DNA of 22,949 nucleotides from Clostridia bacterium (GTDB lineage: Bacteria; Bacillota_A; Clostridia; Christensenellales; Aristaeellaceae), in NCBI GenBank assembly GCA_017509065.1, contig JAFWQM010000085.1:1-22949 (forward strand), written 5' to 3'. The stretch's first letter is position 1. The number at the start of each line of letters is the position of its first letter. Positions 7,324 to 14,177 of the stretch are shown here, one piece after another. A program made the position numbers and the translations under genes. The notes below the pieces were generated by a model. The model made no database searches. It saw only the letters and a list, made by a program, of their open reading frames with translations, and was not told the origin of the DNA.

Positions 7324-8151
7324 ATGAGCATTTTGTCCTGCGCCCATGTGCATACTACTTACTGCGACGGAAAAACCCCCGCAGCGGAAATGGCGAAGCG
7401 CGCTTTTGAGCTTGGTTTTCTGGCGCTCGGTTTTTCATCCCACGCGCCGCAGACCTTTGATCCCGGCTACTGCATCGACCCTGCCCGCGAAGCGGATTAT
7501 CAGGCGGAAATCAGTTCCCTGAAAAAGGAATATGCCGGCAGGATGACCATATACCTCGGGGTGGAGCGGGATCTTCTGTCCTGCTGTTCCGCCGATGGCT
7601 ATGATTATTTTATTGCCGCGCTCCACTATTTTGAAAAGCCGGATGGGCACCACGCTCCGATTGACTCAGCCCCCGAAAAGCTGAAGCAATATGTGGACGA
7701 GTGCTGCGGCGGCGACGGCCTGGAAATGGCGAGGCAATACTTTACCGCGCTAAGTGATTACGTGCTTTCGTCCCACGCGCCGATCATCGGACATTACGAC
7801 CTGCTTCGCAAGAATAACACTTCGCTTCATTTGTACGATGAGGACAGCGCCGCTTATCGGCAGCTCGCTCTGGACTGCCTTCGCCCCTTGGCCGGTACGG
7901 GAGCGCTGCTCGAAGTGAATACCGGCGCGATAGCGAGAGGTTATCTGACCACTCCCTACCCCTCCCCTTTCCTGCTGAAAGCCTGGAAGGAATGGGGCGG
8001 CGAAGTGATCGTCAATTCCGACTGCCATGACGCCCGCTTTCTGACCGCGGGATTCGACGAAGCGGAAGCGCTGTTGCTTTCCTTAGATTACAGCCATGCT
8101 GTCCGTTTAGGAAAAGAAACCCTATGGGAACGCTATGCGCTTGGAAAATAG
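7324..8151 (+). CDS. PHP-domain histidinol-phosphatase (HisJ/HisK family)
   Basis: This 275-residue PHP metallophosphoesterase matches the usual length of Gram-positive HisJ/HisK. Visible metal-site motifs in order are HVHTTYCDGK (8-17), SSHAP (about 39-43), GVERDLL (about 79-85), ALHYF (about 99-103), GHYDLLRK (about 157-164) and NSDCH (about 230-234). The family member removes phosphate from histidinol phosphate in histidine synthesis, and other phosphate esters are possible. It follows the inositol-phosphatase-family gene by 6 nt, with GGAGGG inside the end of that gene as ribosome site. No other his genes are in the window, so the assignment rests on the motifs. A bidirectional terminator follows at 8214-8245. 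Confidence 0.82.
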   Translation: MSILSCAHVHTTYCDGKTPAAEMAKRAFELGFLALGFSSHAPQTFDPGYCIDPAREADYQAEISSLKKEYAGRMTIYLGVERDLLSCCSADGYDYFIAALHYFEKPDGHHAPIDSAPEKLKQYVDECCGGDGLEMARQYFTALSDYVLSSHAPIIGHYDLLRKNNTSLHLYDEDSAAYRQLALDCLRPLAGTGALLEVNTGAIARGYLTTPYPSPFLLKAWKEWGGEVIVNSDCHDARFLTAGFDEAEALLLSLDYSHAVRLGKETLWERYALGK

Positions 8152-8213
8152 GAAAGCTTTTTCCAATGCTCCTCCACGTATTGTGAACCCGGTTCATCGC
8201 AAAAATATAAAAC

Positions 8214-8245
8214 GCCCCTCCCGCTGTTCACATGGCAGGAGGGGC
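8214..8245. terminator. Bidirectional terminator between the PHP gene and the helicase
   Basis: GCCCCTCC (8214-8221) pairs with GGAGGGGC (8238-8245), and the stem extends by CGC/GCA imperfectly. T-rich DNA follows on both strands: CTTTCGTTT on plus, GTTTTATATTTTT on minus. It separates two convergent genes. Confidence 0.8.
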
Positions 8246-8280
8246 TTTCGTTTCCTGATGCGTCAATCATTTCATTGTGT

Positions 8281-9465
8281 TCAGATATCCTCAAAGAACG
8301 CTTCTTTGCTCTCCTGATAGCGGAGCACGCCCATATCGTCGAATTTCAGATAGGTGGGCTGGCTCTGCACATATTTGAGGATCTCGTCCAGCCGCACGCT
8401 CTCGCTGAACGAAAGCAGGGTGAACGCCACGCCGTGCTTCTTCGCGCGGCCTGTGCGGCCGATGCGGTGAATGTAGTATTCGTTTTCGTTGGGCAGGTCG
8501 TAGTTGATGACCGCTTCCACGTCGTCCACGTCGATGCCGCGGGCAGCCACATCGGTGCAGACCAGGATGGGGAATTTGCCGCGCTTGAACCCGGCCATCA
8601 CCTGATTGCGCTTGGACTGGGGAATGTCCCCGTGCAGCGCTTCGGTGTCATAGCCCGCTTTATTGAGCCGCTCGCTCAGGCGGCGGCACATGTCCTTGGT
8701 GTTGGTAAAAATCATGATGCGGCCGTACACGTCGGAATCCAGCAGATACAGCAGCTGATCGTACTTTTCCTCCCGCGTGGTGGGGATCACGTACTGGGTG
8801 ATCTGAGGTTTGTTTTCCTTCGTGGCGGGGATGGTGATTTCAACGGGGTCGTGCTGGTATTTCCAGGAGATGGTCAGCACGTCCTGATTGGTTGTGGCGG
8901 AGAACATGACCAACTGCCTTGTGGTCGGCACGGCCTCAATGATTTTGCACACGTCCTTCACAAAGCCCATTTTCAGCATTTCGTCCGCTTCGTCGATCAC
9001 CATGGTATGCACGGCGTTCAGCCTGGCCGTGCCGCGCTGCATGTGGTCCAGCATCCGTCCCGGCGTCGCCACGATGATCTGGGGCTTTTTCTTTAACTGG
9101 TTCAGTTGCTTGGAAATCGGCTGCCCGCCGTAAAGAACGGCGATTCGTACCTCAGGGATGAACGCCGCCAGCTTTTCCATTTCCTGGCCGATTTGCACGG
9201 CCAGTTCTCTTGTAGGAGCCAACACCAGTTCCTGGATGCGGGTGTCTGTCAATGAGATATATTCCAGCATAGGAATGCCGAACGCGCAGGTTTTGCCCGT
9301 GCCGGTGGGGGCGATGCCGATCACGTCGTGGCCCTCCATCATCACGGGGATAGTTTTTTGCTGTATGGGCGTGGCTTCGTGGAAGCCCATCTTTTCCACG
9401 GCCTTCATGATCTCCGTGGACAAGTCCATATTTTCAAATCCGGTCAGTGTTTTTTCCTGGTTCAA
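8281..9465 (-). CDS. DEAD-box ATP-dependent RNA helicase
   Basis: The product is about 394 residues, with all helicase motifs: Q motif GFHEATPIQ, motif I APTGTGKT (about 52-59), PTRELA, TPGRMLDH, motif II DEADE (about 155), SAT, TDVAARGIDV and motif VI HRIGRTGRA (about 330). It unwinds RNA duplexes in ribosome assembly, mRNA decay or cold adaptation. The C-terminal tail after motif VI is short, without a basic or RNA-binding extension, so it is a minimal core enzyme close to CshA/CshB-type proteins. The start is taken as TTG at 9465, preceded by AAGGACGG. The longer frame beginning at 9576 would start upstream of the promoter at 9533-9561. A GC-rich hairpin sits in the leader, just upstream of the ribosome site. 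It is divergent from the M28 peptidase. Confidence 0.93.
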   Translation of the reverse strand: MNQEKTLTGFENMDLSTEIMKAVEKMGFHEATPIQQKTIPVMMEGHDVIGIAPTGTGKTCAFGIPMLEYISLTDTRIQELVLAPTRELAVQIGQEMEKLAAFIPEVRIAVLYGGQPISKQLNQLKKKPQIIVATPGRMLDHMQRGTARLNAVHTMVIDEADEMLKMGFVKDVCKIIEAVPTTRQLVMFSATTNQDVLTISWKYQHDPVEITIPATKENKPQITQYVIPTTREEKYDQLLYLLDSDVYGRIMIFTNTKDMCRRLSERLNKAGYDTEALHGDIPQSKRNQVMAGFKRGKFPILVCTDVAARGIDVDDVEAVINYDLPNENEYYIHRIGRTGRAKKHGVAFTLLSFSESVRLDEILKYVQSQPTYLKFDDMGVLRYQESKEAFFEDI

Positions 9466-9484
9466 GGGTTGTCCGTCCTTCCTC

Positions 9485-9504
9485 ACGGGGCCCGCAGGCC
9501 CCGT
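9485..9504 (-). promoter_or_regulatory. Leader hairpin of the helicase mRNA
   Basis: ACGGGGCC and GGCCCCGT form a perfect 8-bp stem with a 4-nt loop, 5 nt upstream of the AAGGACGG ribosome site. It lies between promoter and TTG start. It could slow translation or respond to temperature or helicase activity. No function is proven. Confidence 0.45.
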
Positions 9505-9532
9505 TTCTTCCTCTTCTATCTTTTGCGAAAGC

Positions 9533-9561
9533 AGTATAACATAAAAACAGAATCCGGTCAA
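9533..9561 (-). promoter_or_regulatory. Sigma-A promoter of the helicase gene
   Basis: On the minus strand TTGACC (9561-9556) and TATACT (9538-9533) are spaced by 17 bp. The expected start is near 9526, about 60 nt before the TTG codon. Confidence 0.8.
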
Positions 9562-9575
9562 CGACAGGAAAAGCA

Positions 9576-9603
9576 TTGCAAATCAAGTATTCTGTGATAT
9601 AAT
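9576..9603 (+). promoter_or_regulatory. Sigma-A promoter of the M28 peptidase gene
   Basis: TTGCAA (9576-9581) and a perfect TATAAT (9598-9603) are spaced by 16 bp. It is back to back with the helicase promoter. Confidence 0.65.
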
Positions 9604-9635
9604 CAGATAAACGAACCGAAAGGACGGGAACGATC

Positions 9636-10865
9636 ATGAACAATCGAGCGATACGAAAGATCCTGAAAGACACGGACTTTATCCACACCAGCGGCTCACC
9701 GGAAGAGCTGAAAGTGGCCGAATACCTGAAAGCTCAGTGCGAGGCGCTGGGCGTGAAGGCGTGGCTGGAGAGCTTTCCGGTGGAAATGGCAACGGTGAAA
9801 TCAGCCAGCCTGACCGCCGACGGCAGGGAAATCCCCTGCGAGGGCTTCGGCCTCTGCGGCAGCGGCACGGTGGAAGCGCCGCTGGTTTACCTGCCGAATA
9901 CAGACGCCGCATCGCTGACCAAAGCGAAGGACAGCATCGTGCTGCTGGACGGCGGCCTGGGGCACTTCCTGTATCACGACTTGGTGGACGCAGGCGCAGC
10001 AGGCATTATCACGTACAACGGCAGCATCTTCTACCGCGACCGCGACATTGACAAAAAGGAACTGCGGCCCCACGTGCGGGGCGAAGCGAAGAAGCTGCTG
10101 GGCGTCAACATCAACGCCAAGGACGCCCTCTCGCTGGTCAAAAGCGGCGCGAAAACCGCGAAGATCACGGTGGAGCAGGATGAATACCAGGGCGAATCCC
10201 ACAACGTGGTCGCCGAACTGTCCGGACGCACGGACGAATGGATCGTGCTGACCGCGCACTTTGACACGACGCCGCTGTCCAGGGGCTCCTACGACAATAT
10301 GTCCGGCTGCGTCGGGCTGCTGTACATCCTGGACGCGCTGAAAGGCAAGCAATACCGCTACGGCCTGCGCTTCGTGTTCTGCGGCAGCGAGGAGCGCGGC
10401 CTGCTCGGCTCCAAAGCCTATGTGCGCGACCATGAAAAGGAGCTGGAGAAGATCGCTCTGAACATCAACCTGGACATGATCGGCACCTTCATGGGCAATT
10501 TCATCGCCCGCGTCAGCGCGGAGGAAGCGCTGGTATCCTACATCAAATATATGGGCTCGGAGCTGGGCTTCGGCATCGCGCCCCGCCAGGGCGTCTATTC
10601 CAGCGATTCCACGCCGTTCGCCGACAAGGGTGTTCCGGCCCTGTCCTTCGCCCGCATCGCCGGGCCGAACCAGGGCGTGATCCACAACCGCTACGACACG
10701 CCCGACGTGCTGTCCGACGACCGCCTGCGCACCGATAGCATCTTCCTCACCGAATTCACCCGCCGCATGGCCGACGCCGTGAAGTGCCCGGTGAAGCGGG
10801 AAATCCCCGAGAAGGTCAAAAAGGAACTGGACGAATACCTCAACCGCAAGCGTAAGGAAGATTGA
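9636..10865 (+). CDS. M28-family zinc aminopeptidase with PA-domain-like insert
   Basis: This 409-residue protein has the M28 co-catalytic zinc-site residues in order: His in TAHFDT (about 207), Asp in YDNMSG (about 220), the Glu pair in GSEERG (about 251-252), Asp in NLDMIG (about 278) and His in IHNRYDTPD (about 349). A protease-associated-like insert lies between about 60 and 180. M28 enzymes remove N-terminal residues from peptides. There is no signal peptide, so it should be cytoplasmic and serve peptide recycling. AAAGGA lies 12 nt before the ATG and a promoter is just upstream. It appears monocistronic, followed by a 19-bp palindromic repeat. Confidence 0.9.
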   Translation: MNNRAIRKILKDTDFIHTSGSPEELKVAEYLKAQCEALGVKAWLESFPVEMATVKSASLTADGREIPCEGFGLCGSGTVEAPLVYLPNTDAASLTKAKDSIVLLDGGLGHFLYHDLVDAGAAGIITYNGSIFYRDRDIDKKELRPHVRGEAKKLLGVNINAKDALSLVKSGAKTAKITVEQDEYQGESHNVVAELSGRTDEWIVLTAHFDTTPLSRGSYDNMSGCVGLLYILDALKGKQYRYGLRFVFCGSEERGLLGSKAYVRDHEKELEKIALNINLDMIGTFMGNFIARVSAEEALVSYIKYMGSELGFGIAPRQGVYSSDSTPFADKGVPALSFARIAGPNQGVIHNRYDTPDVLSDDRLRTDSIFLTEFTRRMADAVKCPVKREIPEKVKKELDEYLNRKRKED

Positions 10866-10890
10866 CGCGCCCTTACAATTCAGGTATTCC

Positions 10891-10946
10891 TGGGGGAACC
10901 GCTCTTTGGAGCCCAAAGAGCGGTTCCCCCAGACCCCTTCCGAGAA
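10891..10946. repeat. Palindromic repeat, family C (intact copy)
   Basis: A perfect 19-bp inverted repeat (10891-10909 with 10913-10931) with a 3-nt loop is followed by the conserved tail GACCCCTTCCGAGAAA. A second, interrupted copy with the same ends lies at 12115-12217 in the same orientation. The hairpin could also act as transcription attenuator for the M28 gene, but no T-tract follows. Confidence 0.8.
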
Positions 10947-11060
10947 AGGCTATAAAAGGGAAAAGATTATTACTGTAAGAAACAACCTACTCTCGTGTAT
11001 GCCGCGCAGGATTGTTTCTTTTCCTGTCGAAAGCATCGCGCGGAAGGAGGAGAAAAGCGC

Positions 11061-11243
11061 GTGAAAAAGTATGTTTCCAGGGGCAAGCTGTCCAAAAAAG
11101 CGCAGAAAGCGCTGAACCGGGAAAAGCGCGTGGAATGGGCGTTCAAGCCCATCAGCCGGGTGATCCCCAACAAAAAGAAAGAGGCGCAAAAAAAGCTCCG
11201 TCCGGAGGACAATGATTCCGGATGGAGCTTCTTTATCTGCTGA
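11061..11243 (+). CDS. Small basic conserved protein of unknown function
   Basis: This is a 60-residue Lys/Arg-rich protein starting at GTG 11061, preceded by AAGGAGG at 11043-11049. An ATG-started longer frame from 10995 would ignore this strong site. The N-terminus VKKYVSRGKLSKKAQKALNR followed by W-x-F and a Lys-rich middle resembles a short hypothetical protein I recall from many Clostridia, with no known function. Its basic, low-complexity nature suggests nucleic acid binding, which is only a guess. The last 17 codons overlap a terminator hairpin (11193-11230), and its final 11 bases overlap the end of the convergent peptidase gene. Confidence 0.65.
   Translation: MKKYVSRGKLSKKAQKALNREKRVEWAFKPISRVIPNKKKEAQKKLRPEDNDSGWSFFIC
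11193..11230 (-). terminator. Terminator hairpin lying inside two convergent gene ends
   Basis: Arms 11193-11206 and 11217-11230 pair over 14 bp with one mismatch. On the minus strand a run of seven Ts follows. The hairpin begins 3 nt after the stop of the C39-like peptidase gene. On the plus strand it lies within the coding sequence of the small basic protein. Confidence 0.8.
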
Positions 11244-12078
11244 AAATCATATAGGAGCCGATGCCCGTAGCGGCATAGTCGGAATGCCTGATCGCCACCA
11301 GGCCGGGCTGGATGATCTCCAGGATTTTGCTTTGATTTGTTTTATAGGCGTCTCTGGCCAGCGGGTCGAGAACGTAGACTTTATCAGCGTCCGTGTGCGC
11401 GATCAGCACGTAATGGCCGGTGTTGGTGAACGCGCCGCCGCGCGCGGCGTGGCCGACCACCGTGCAGCCCTGCTGCAGCGCCTGGAACGCAGCGTTCTTA
11501 TCCGTCGTGGCGGTCACGGTCAGGCCGTACGCCTGCGCCACCTGATAGAGGAAGCCGGAATTGGTGCCTTTGTCCGCGCCGCGTCCGTACACCCCAAAGG
11601 TATTGTTGCCGATGGCGAAGTCACCCATCACCAGCGGCAGGAAGCGGACAAAGTCCCGCTGTGAGGTAAGCACATAGCGTGCGTGATAGGTGTGGATACA
11701 CTTTTCCTTGGTGATCGAGCAGGGGCAGATGGTGTATTCCTTTTTGGCGTACTGGGCGATTCTGCTCAGTTCCGCTTCCGGCACCAGATTGGCAATCGCC
11801 ATCGCCCCCGCCGTCGGCCCGCAGCCTCCGTCCCCGAACGGGCGGCGGTTCTGTGTCTCGCTGCGCTCATAAGCCAGGTCCTGCCACAGCGGATCATTCT
11901 GGGCGTAATACCGCATCGGGCCTTTCCCCGGCACATCGATGATGCCGGAATAGCCTTCCTTTTGCGTGAAATACGCCTCGGTATAGGTCAGGTCATCCGC
12001 AAAAGAAACATGCGCGTTTCCCAGCAGGAAAACGCACATGCAAAGGAATGCGGCGTATCGCAGGCATGTATCGCGCAT
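11233..12078 (-). CDS. Secreted C39-like papain-fold cysteine peptidase
   Basis: This 281-residue exported protein has an N-terminal signal peptide (MRDTCLRYAAFLCMCVFLLG, cleavage probably near AHVSFA-DD). The papain-like triad is visible: Cys in GDGGCGPTAG (about 86), His in NTGHYVLIAH (about 221) and Asp in VLDPLA (about 238). That is the pattern of the C39-like family (Peptidase_C39_2). The start is ATG 12078 with AGGAG just upstream; a longer frame to 12141 runs into the family C repeat and would mask the signal peptide. The likely role is hydrolysis of wall peptides or extracellular peptides. An insertion with paired Cys (ICPCSITKEKC) near residues 120-130 is unusual and may bind metal or form a disulfide. 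The gene ends at its own terminator. Confidence 0.83.
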   Translation of the reverse strand: MRDTCLRYAAFLCMCVFLLGNAHVSFADDLTYTEAYFTQKEGYSGIIDVPGKGPMRYYAQNDPLWQDLAYERSETQNRRPFGDGGCGPTAGAMAIANLVPEAELSRIAQYAKKEYTICPCSITKEKCIHTYHARYVLTSQRDFVRFLPLVMGDFAIGNNTFGVYGRGADKGTNSGFLYQVAQAYGLTVTATTDKNAAFQALQQGCTVVGHAARGGAFTNTGHYVLIAHTDADKVYVLDPLARDAYKTNQSKILEIIQPGLVAIRHSDYAATGIGSYMIFSR

Positions 12079-12114
12079 GTTGCTCCTAACCCGGATAAAC
12101 CGGAGGAGTTTTTC

Positions 12115-12217
12115 TGGGGGAAACCGCTCTTTGGAGGCCAAAGATTGCCTTCCCCTCGCAGGGGAAGGTGGCGCGAAGCGCCGGATGAGGTCTATCCCCC
12201 AGACCCCCTTCCGAGAA
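12115..12217. repeat. Family C repeat interrupted by another repeat
   Basis: The left part TGGGGGAAACCGCTCTTTGG and the right tail CCCCCAGACCCCCTTCCGAG match the intact copy at 10891-10946. In place of its short inner right-arm segment lies a 52-nt stretch containing a second repeat type (12147-12190). Confidence 0.75.
12147..12190. repeat. Family D double-hairpin repeat nested in a family C copy
   Basis: CCTTCCCCT and AGGGGAAGG form stem one, GGCGC and GCGCC form stem two, and the element ends GGATGAGG. The copy starting at 16513 has the same order (TTCCCCT stem, second stem, GATGAGG). Confidence 0.75.
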
Positions 12218-12297
12218 ATCCATAAGTGTATTTGGACTTTTTGCCATTATGCAAAATCTTTCGCCTAAGTGGACGAATAGCTTCCCAAAGAGATTAA

Positions 12298-13044
12298 TTA
12301 TTCCTCTTCCTCTTCCTCAGGCAACTCGGCGTTGTGGTACACTTCCGTCACGTCGTCGTTGTCGTCCAGCATGTCCAGGAGCTTTTGCACCTTGGCAATC
12401 GCTTCCTCGTCGGGCAGCGCCACGGTATTCTGGGGGATCATCTGAGTGTCGGCAGACAGGAAAGCGTAGCCCGCTTTTTCCAGCGTTTCGCGGACGGCGG
12501 AGAAGTCGTTGGGCGCGGTATAGATTTCAAAGGCGTCCTCCTGAGTCTTCATGTCTTCCGCGCCGGCATCCAGAGCGGTCATCATCATTTCGTCCTCATC
12601 CATGCCGGGTTCTCTTTCAATGACGATCAGGCCCTTGTTGTCGAACATGTAGCTCACGCTACCGGGCGTGCCCAGAGAACCGCCGTGCTTATCAAAAATG
12701 TGGCGGACATCGGAGGACGTGCGGTTGCGGTTATCAGTGACGCAGCGGGCGATAATGGCAACGCCGCCGGGCGCATAGCCTTCATAGGTGATTTCTTCGT
12801 ACACCGCGCCGGTGCCTTCGCCCGCGGCCTTCTTGATGCTGCGCTGGATATTGTCGTTGGGCATGTTGTTCGCCTTGGCTTTGGCGATAATATCCTTCAG
12901 CTTGCTGTTGGATTCGGGATTGGAGCCGCCTTCGCGCACGGCGATGGCGATTTCACGGCCGATCTTGGTAAAAATCTTGCCGCGGGCAGCGTCGGTCTTG
13001 CCCTTTTTTGCCTGAATATTGTGCCATTTGGAATGTCCGGACAT
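12298..13044 (-). CDS. yebC: YebC/PmpR (TACO1) family protein
   Basis: This 248-residue protein opens MSGHSKWHNIQAKKGKTDAA, the family signature, and continues with the IFTKIGREI and EGYAPGG motifs. Its length is normal for YebC. The family has been described as a transcription regulator and, more recently, as a translation factor that helps ribosomes through proline stretches. It acts in the cytoplasm. GGGAGG stands 8 nt before the ATG, and a near-perfect promoter lies at 13091-13119. The C-terminus ends in an acidic run of six Glu. No terminator was recognised downstream. Confidence 0.96.
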   Translation of the reverse strand: MSGHSKWHNIQAKKGKTDAARGKIFTKIGREIAIAVREGGSNPESNSKLKDIIAKAKANNMPNDNIQRSIKKAAGEGTGAVYEEITYEGYAPGGVAIIARCVTDNRNRTSSDVRHIFDKHGGSLGTPGSVSYMFDNKGLIVIEREPGMDEDEMMMTALDAGAEDMKTQEDAFEIYTAPNDFSAVRETLEKAGYAFLSADTQMIPQNTVALPDEEAIAKVQKLLDMLDDNDDVTEVYHNAELPEEEEEE

Positions 13045-13090
13045 GGTAAATTACCTCCCTGCAGGAATAACATATCAGATGGAACACTTT

Positions 13091-13119
13091 ATTATAGCAT
13101 ATATTTCTCAGTCCGTCAA
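13091..13119 (-). promoter_or_regulatory. Sigma-A promoter of yebC
   Basis: On the minus strand TTGACG (13119-13114) and TATAAT (13096-13091) are spaced by 17 bp. Confidence 0.85.
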
Positions 13120-13182
13120 ACATTGATTCTGACAAACTCGGTATTGAAAGCTGTTTCTTCAATGTTTTTCGTCCCCAGTTTT

Positions 13183-13211
13183 TTGACAATCCAGGAAGCA
13201 TCTGATATAAT
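13183..13211 (+). promoter_or_regulatory. Perfect-consensus sigma-A promoter of the ECF transporter gene
   Basis: TTGACA (13183-13188) and TATAAT (13206-13211) are both perfect and spaced by 17 bp. This should be a very strong promoter unless restrained downstream. Confidence 0.88.
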
Positions 13212-13393
13212 GTTGAAGAAATCAGCGGAAGGCTGGTTTCCCGTCCTGCCGGGCCGCAAAGAGCGGGTTCGGCGGACAAATCAATGAAGCGCCGCACGCC
13301 GGTACCCAGTCGGGGCTGGACAGGCGCTACGCACAAAGGGTCCCCAACTCAATCGTCGGGTATCTGAAAAGAACTTGAACGGAGGAAACAAAC
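13212..13393 (+). promoter_or_regulatory. Long structured leader of the ECF transporter gene
   Basis: About 175 nt of GC-rich leader precede GGAGG (13381-13385) and the ATG. AGCGCC and GGCGCT near 13287 and 13323 can pair around an inner CCAG...CTGG stem. TACCC with GGGTA offers an alternative longer-range pairing. A metabolite-sensing or attenuating leader is plausible. It does not match a riboswitch class I can name. Confidence 0.4.
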
Positions 13394-13996
13394 ATGACAA
13401 CTGCAAATCGGAGAAAAAAAACCGTCACACTGGCGATGTACGCCCTGCTGACCGCGCTGCTGATCGTGCTGGGCTACGTGAACATTCCCCAGCCCGCCGG
13501 GCTGTCCATCACCTTCAACATGATCCCCGTCGCTATCGCGGCCATCGCCATGGGCATTCCGGGCGGTGCGGTGATCGGCGGGGTGTTCGGCCTGATCAGC
13601 TTCCTGCAATGCTTTGGCCTGGTGGGGTTCAGCGGCATGGGCGCGGCGCTGGTGAATATCAGCCCGTTATTGACGTTCATCCAGCGGTTCGTCAGCCGCG
13701 TGCTGGTGGGCGTACTGGCGGCTTTGGTCTATAAAGCCCTGAATAAAAAGCTGAACACTTATCTTACCTGCCTCATCACCGGCTTCTCCGCCGCTATCTT
13801 CAATACGCTGCTGTTCATGTCCAGCCTGGTGCTGCTGTTCGGCAACACGGAATACCTGCAAAAAATGATGGCCGGGCGGGGCGTGATCGCGTTTATTATT
13901 ACCTCCGCCGGCCTCAACGCCGTGGTGGAAATGATCGTGGCTGCTGTGGTCACCGGAGCGGTCGGAGCGGCGCTGAAGAAAGCGAAGCTGATTTGA
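13394..13996 (+). CDS. ECF transporter S component, probably pantothenate (PanT-like)
   Basis: This 200-residue, very hydrophobic protein has about six membrane spans. Its basic N-terminus (MTTANRRKKTVTLAMYALL) contains the short Ala-rich first helix typical of energy-coupling-factor S components. The FNMIPVAIAAIAMGIPGGAV segment (about 43-62) and the Ala/Gly-rich helices fit the group. It binds a vitamin and docks on a shared EcfAAT energising module encoded elsewhere. The pantothenate assignment rests on coaX being the next gene, a known PanT-CoaX pairing; folate, pyridoxine or another vitamin cannot be excluded. GGAGG precedes the ATG. It is driven by a perfect promoter with a long leader. 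Confidence 0.8.
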   Translation: MTTANRRKKTVTLAMYALLTALLIVLGYVNIPQPAGLSITFNMIPVAIAAIAMGIPGGAVIGGVFGLISFLQCFGLVGFSGMGAALVNISPLLTFIQRFVSRVLVGVLAALVYKALNKKLNTYLTCLITGFSAAIFNTLLFMSSLVLLFGNTEYLQKMMAGRGVIAFIITSAGLNAVVEMIVAAVVTGAVGAALKKAKLI

Positions 13997-14028
13997 AACT
14001 TTGAATCGCAAAGAGTAAGAGAAGGAAC

Positions 14029-14146
14029 GAGAGAACAGAGTACAGAGTGCAGAGTACAGTTTTATCATGTTTAACAATTTGTGATTTAGCCGTGTATTCA
14101 ATATCTAATCTGTACTCTGTACTCTGAACTCTGTACTCTTCTCTCT
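14029..14146. repeat. Large inverted repeat built from 7-bp units
   Basis: The left arm (14029-14059) is made of ACAGAGT-type heptamers, and the right arm (14110-14146) of ACTCTGT-type heptamers. They pair as a long hairpin around an AT-rich loop of about 50 nt. The right arm has about one unit more than the left. A short related piece, CTGTACTCTGA, lies near 16866. It separates the ECF gene and coaX. Confidence 0.75.
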
Positions 14147-14177
14147 TTCACCGAACCATAATTAAGGAGAATCACTG

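Noticed and set aside
8275..9096. Plus-strand frame of 273 codons opposite the helicase
   Set aside because: The minus strand has every DEAD-box motif in order; the plus product is His/Val-rich and shapeless, typical of an antisense shadow.
9466..9576. N-terminal extension of the helicase from an ATG at 9576
   Set aside because: The ATG lies upstream of the -35 and -10 boxes of the only good promoter, and the extension is not helicase-like.
10891..10931. 19-bp hairpin as a plain terminator of the M28 gene
   Set aside because: No T-tract follows, and a related copy with a conserved tail exists at 12115. It is better read as a repeat, though it may still attenuate transcription.
12079..12141. 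Longer start for the C39-like peptidase
   Set aside because: The added residues come from the family C repeat and would displace the signal peptide. ATG 12078 has a good ribosome site.
13212..13393. Tetrahydrofolate or preQ1 riboswitch in the ECF leader
   Set aside because: I could not find the conserved core of either class. It is left as an unnamed structured leader.
14029..14146. CRISPR-like array from repeated ACAGAGT units
   Set aside because: The units are only 7 bp, directly abutting and arranged as an inverted repeat, without spacers or cas genes.
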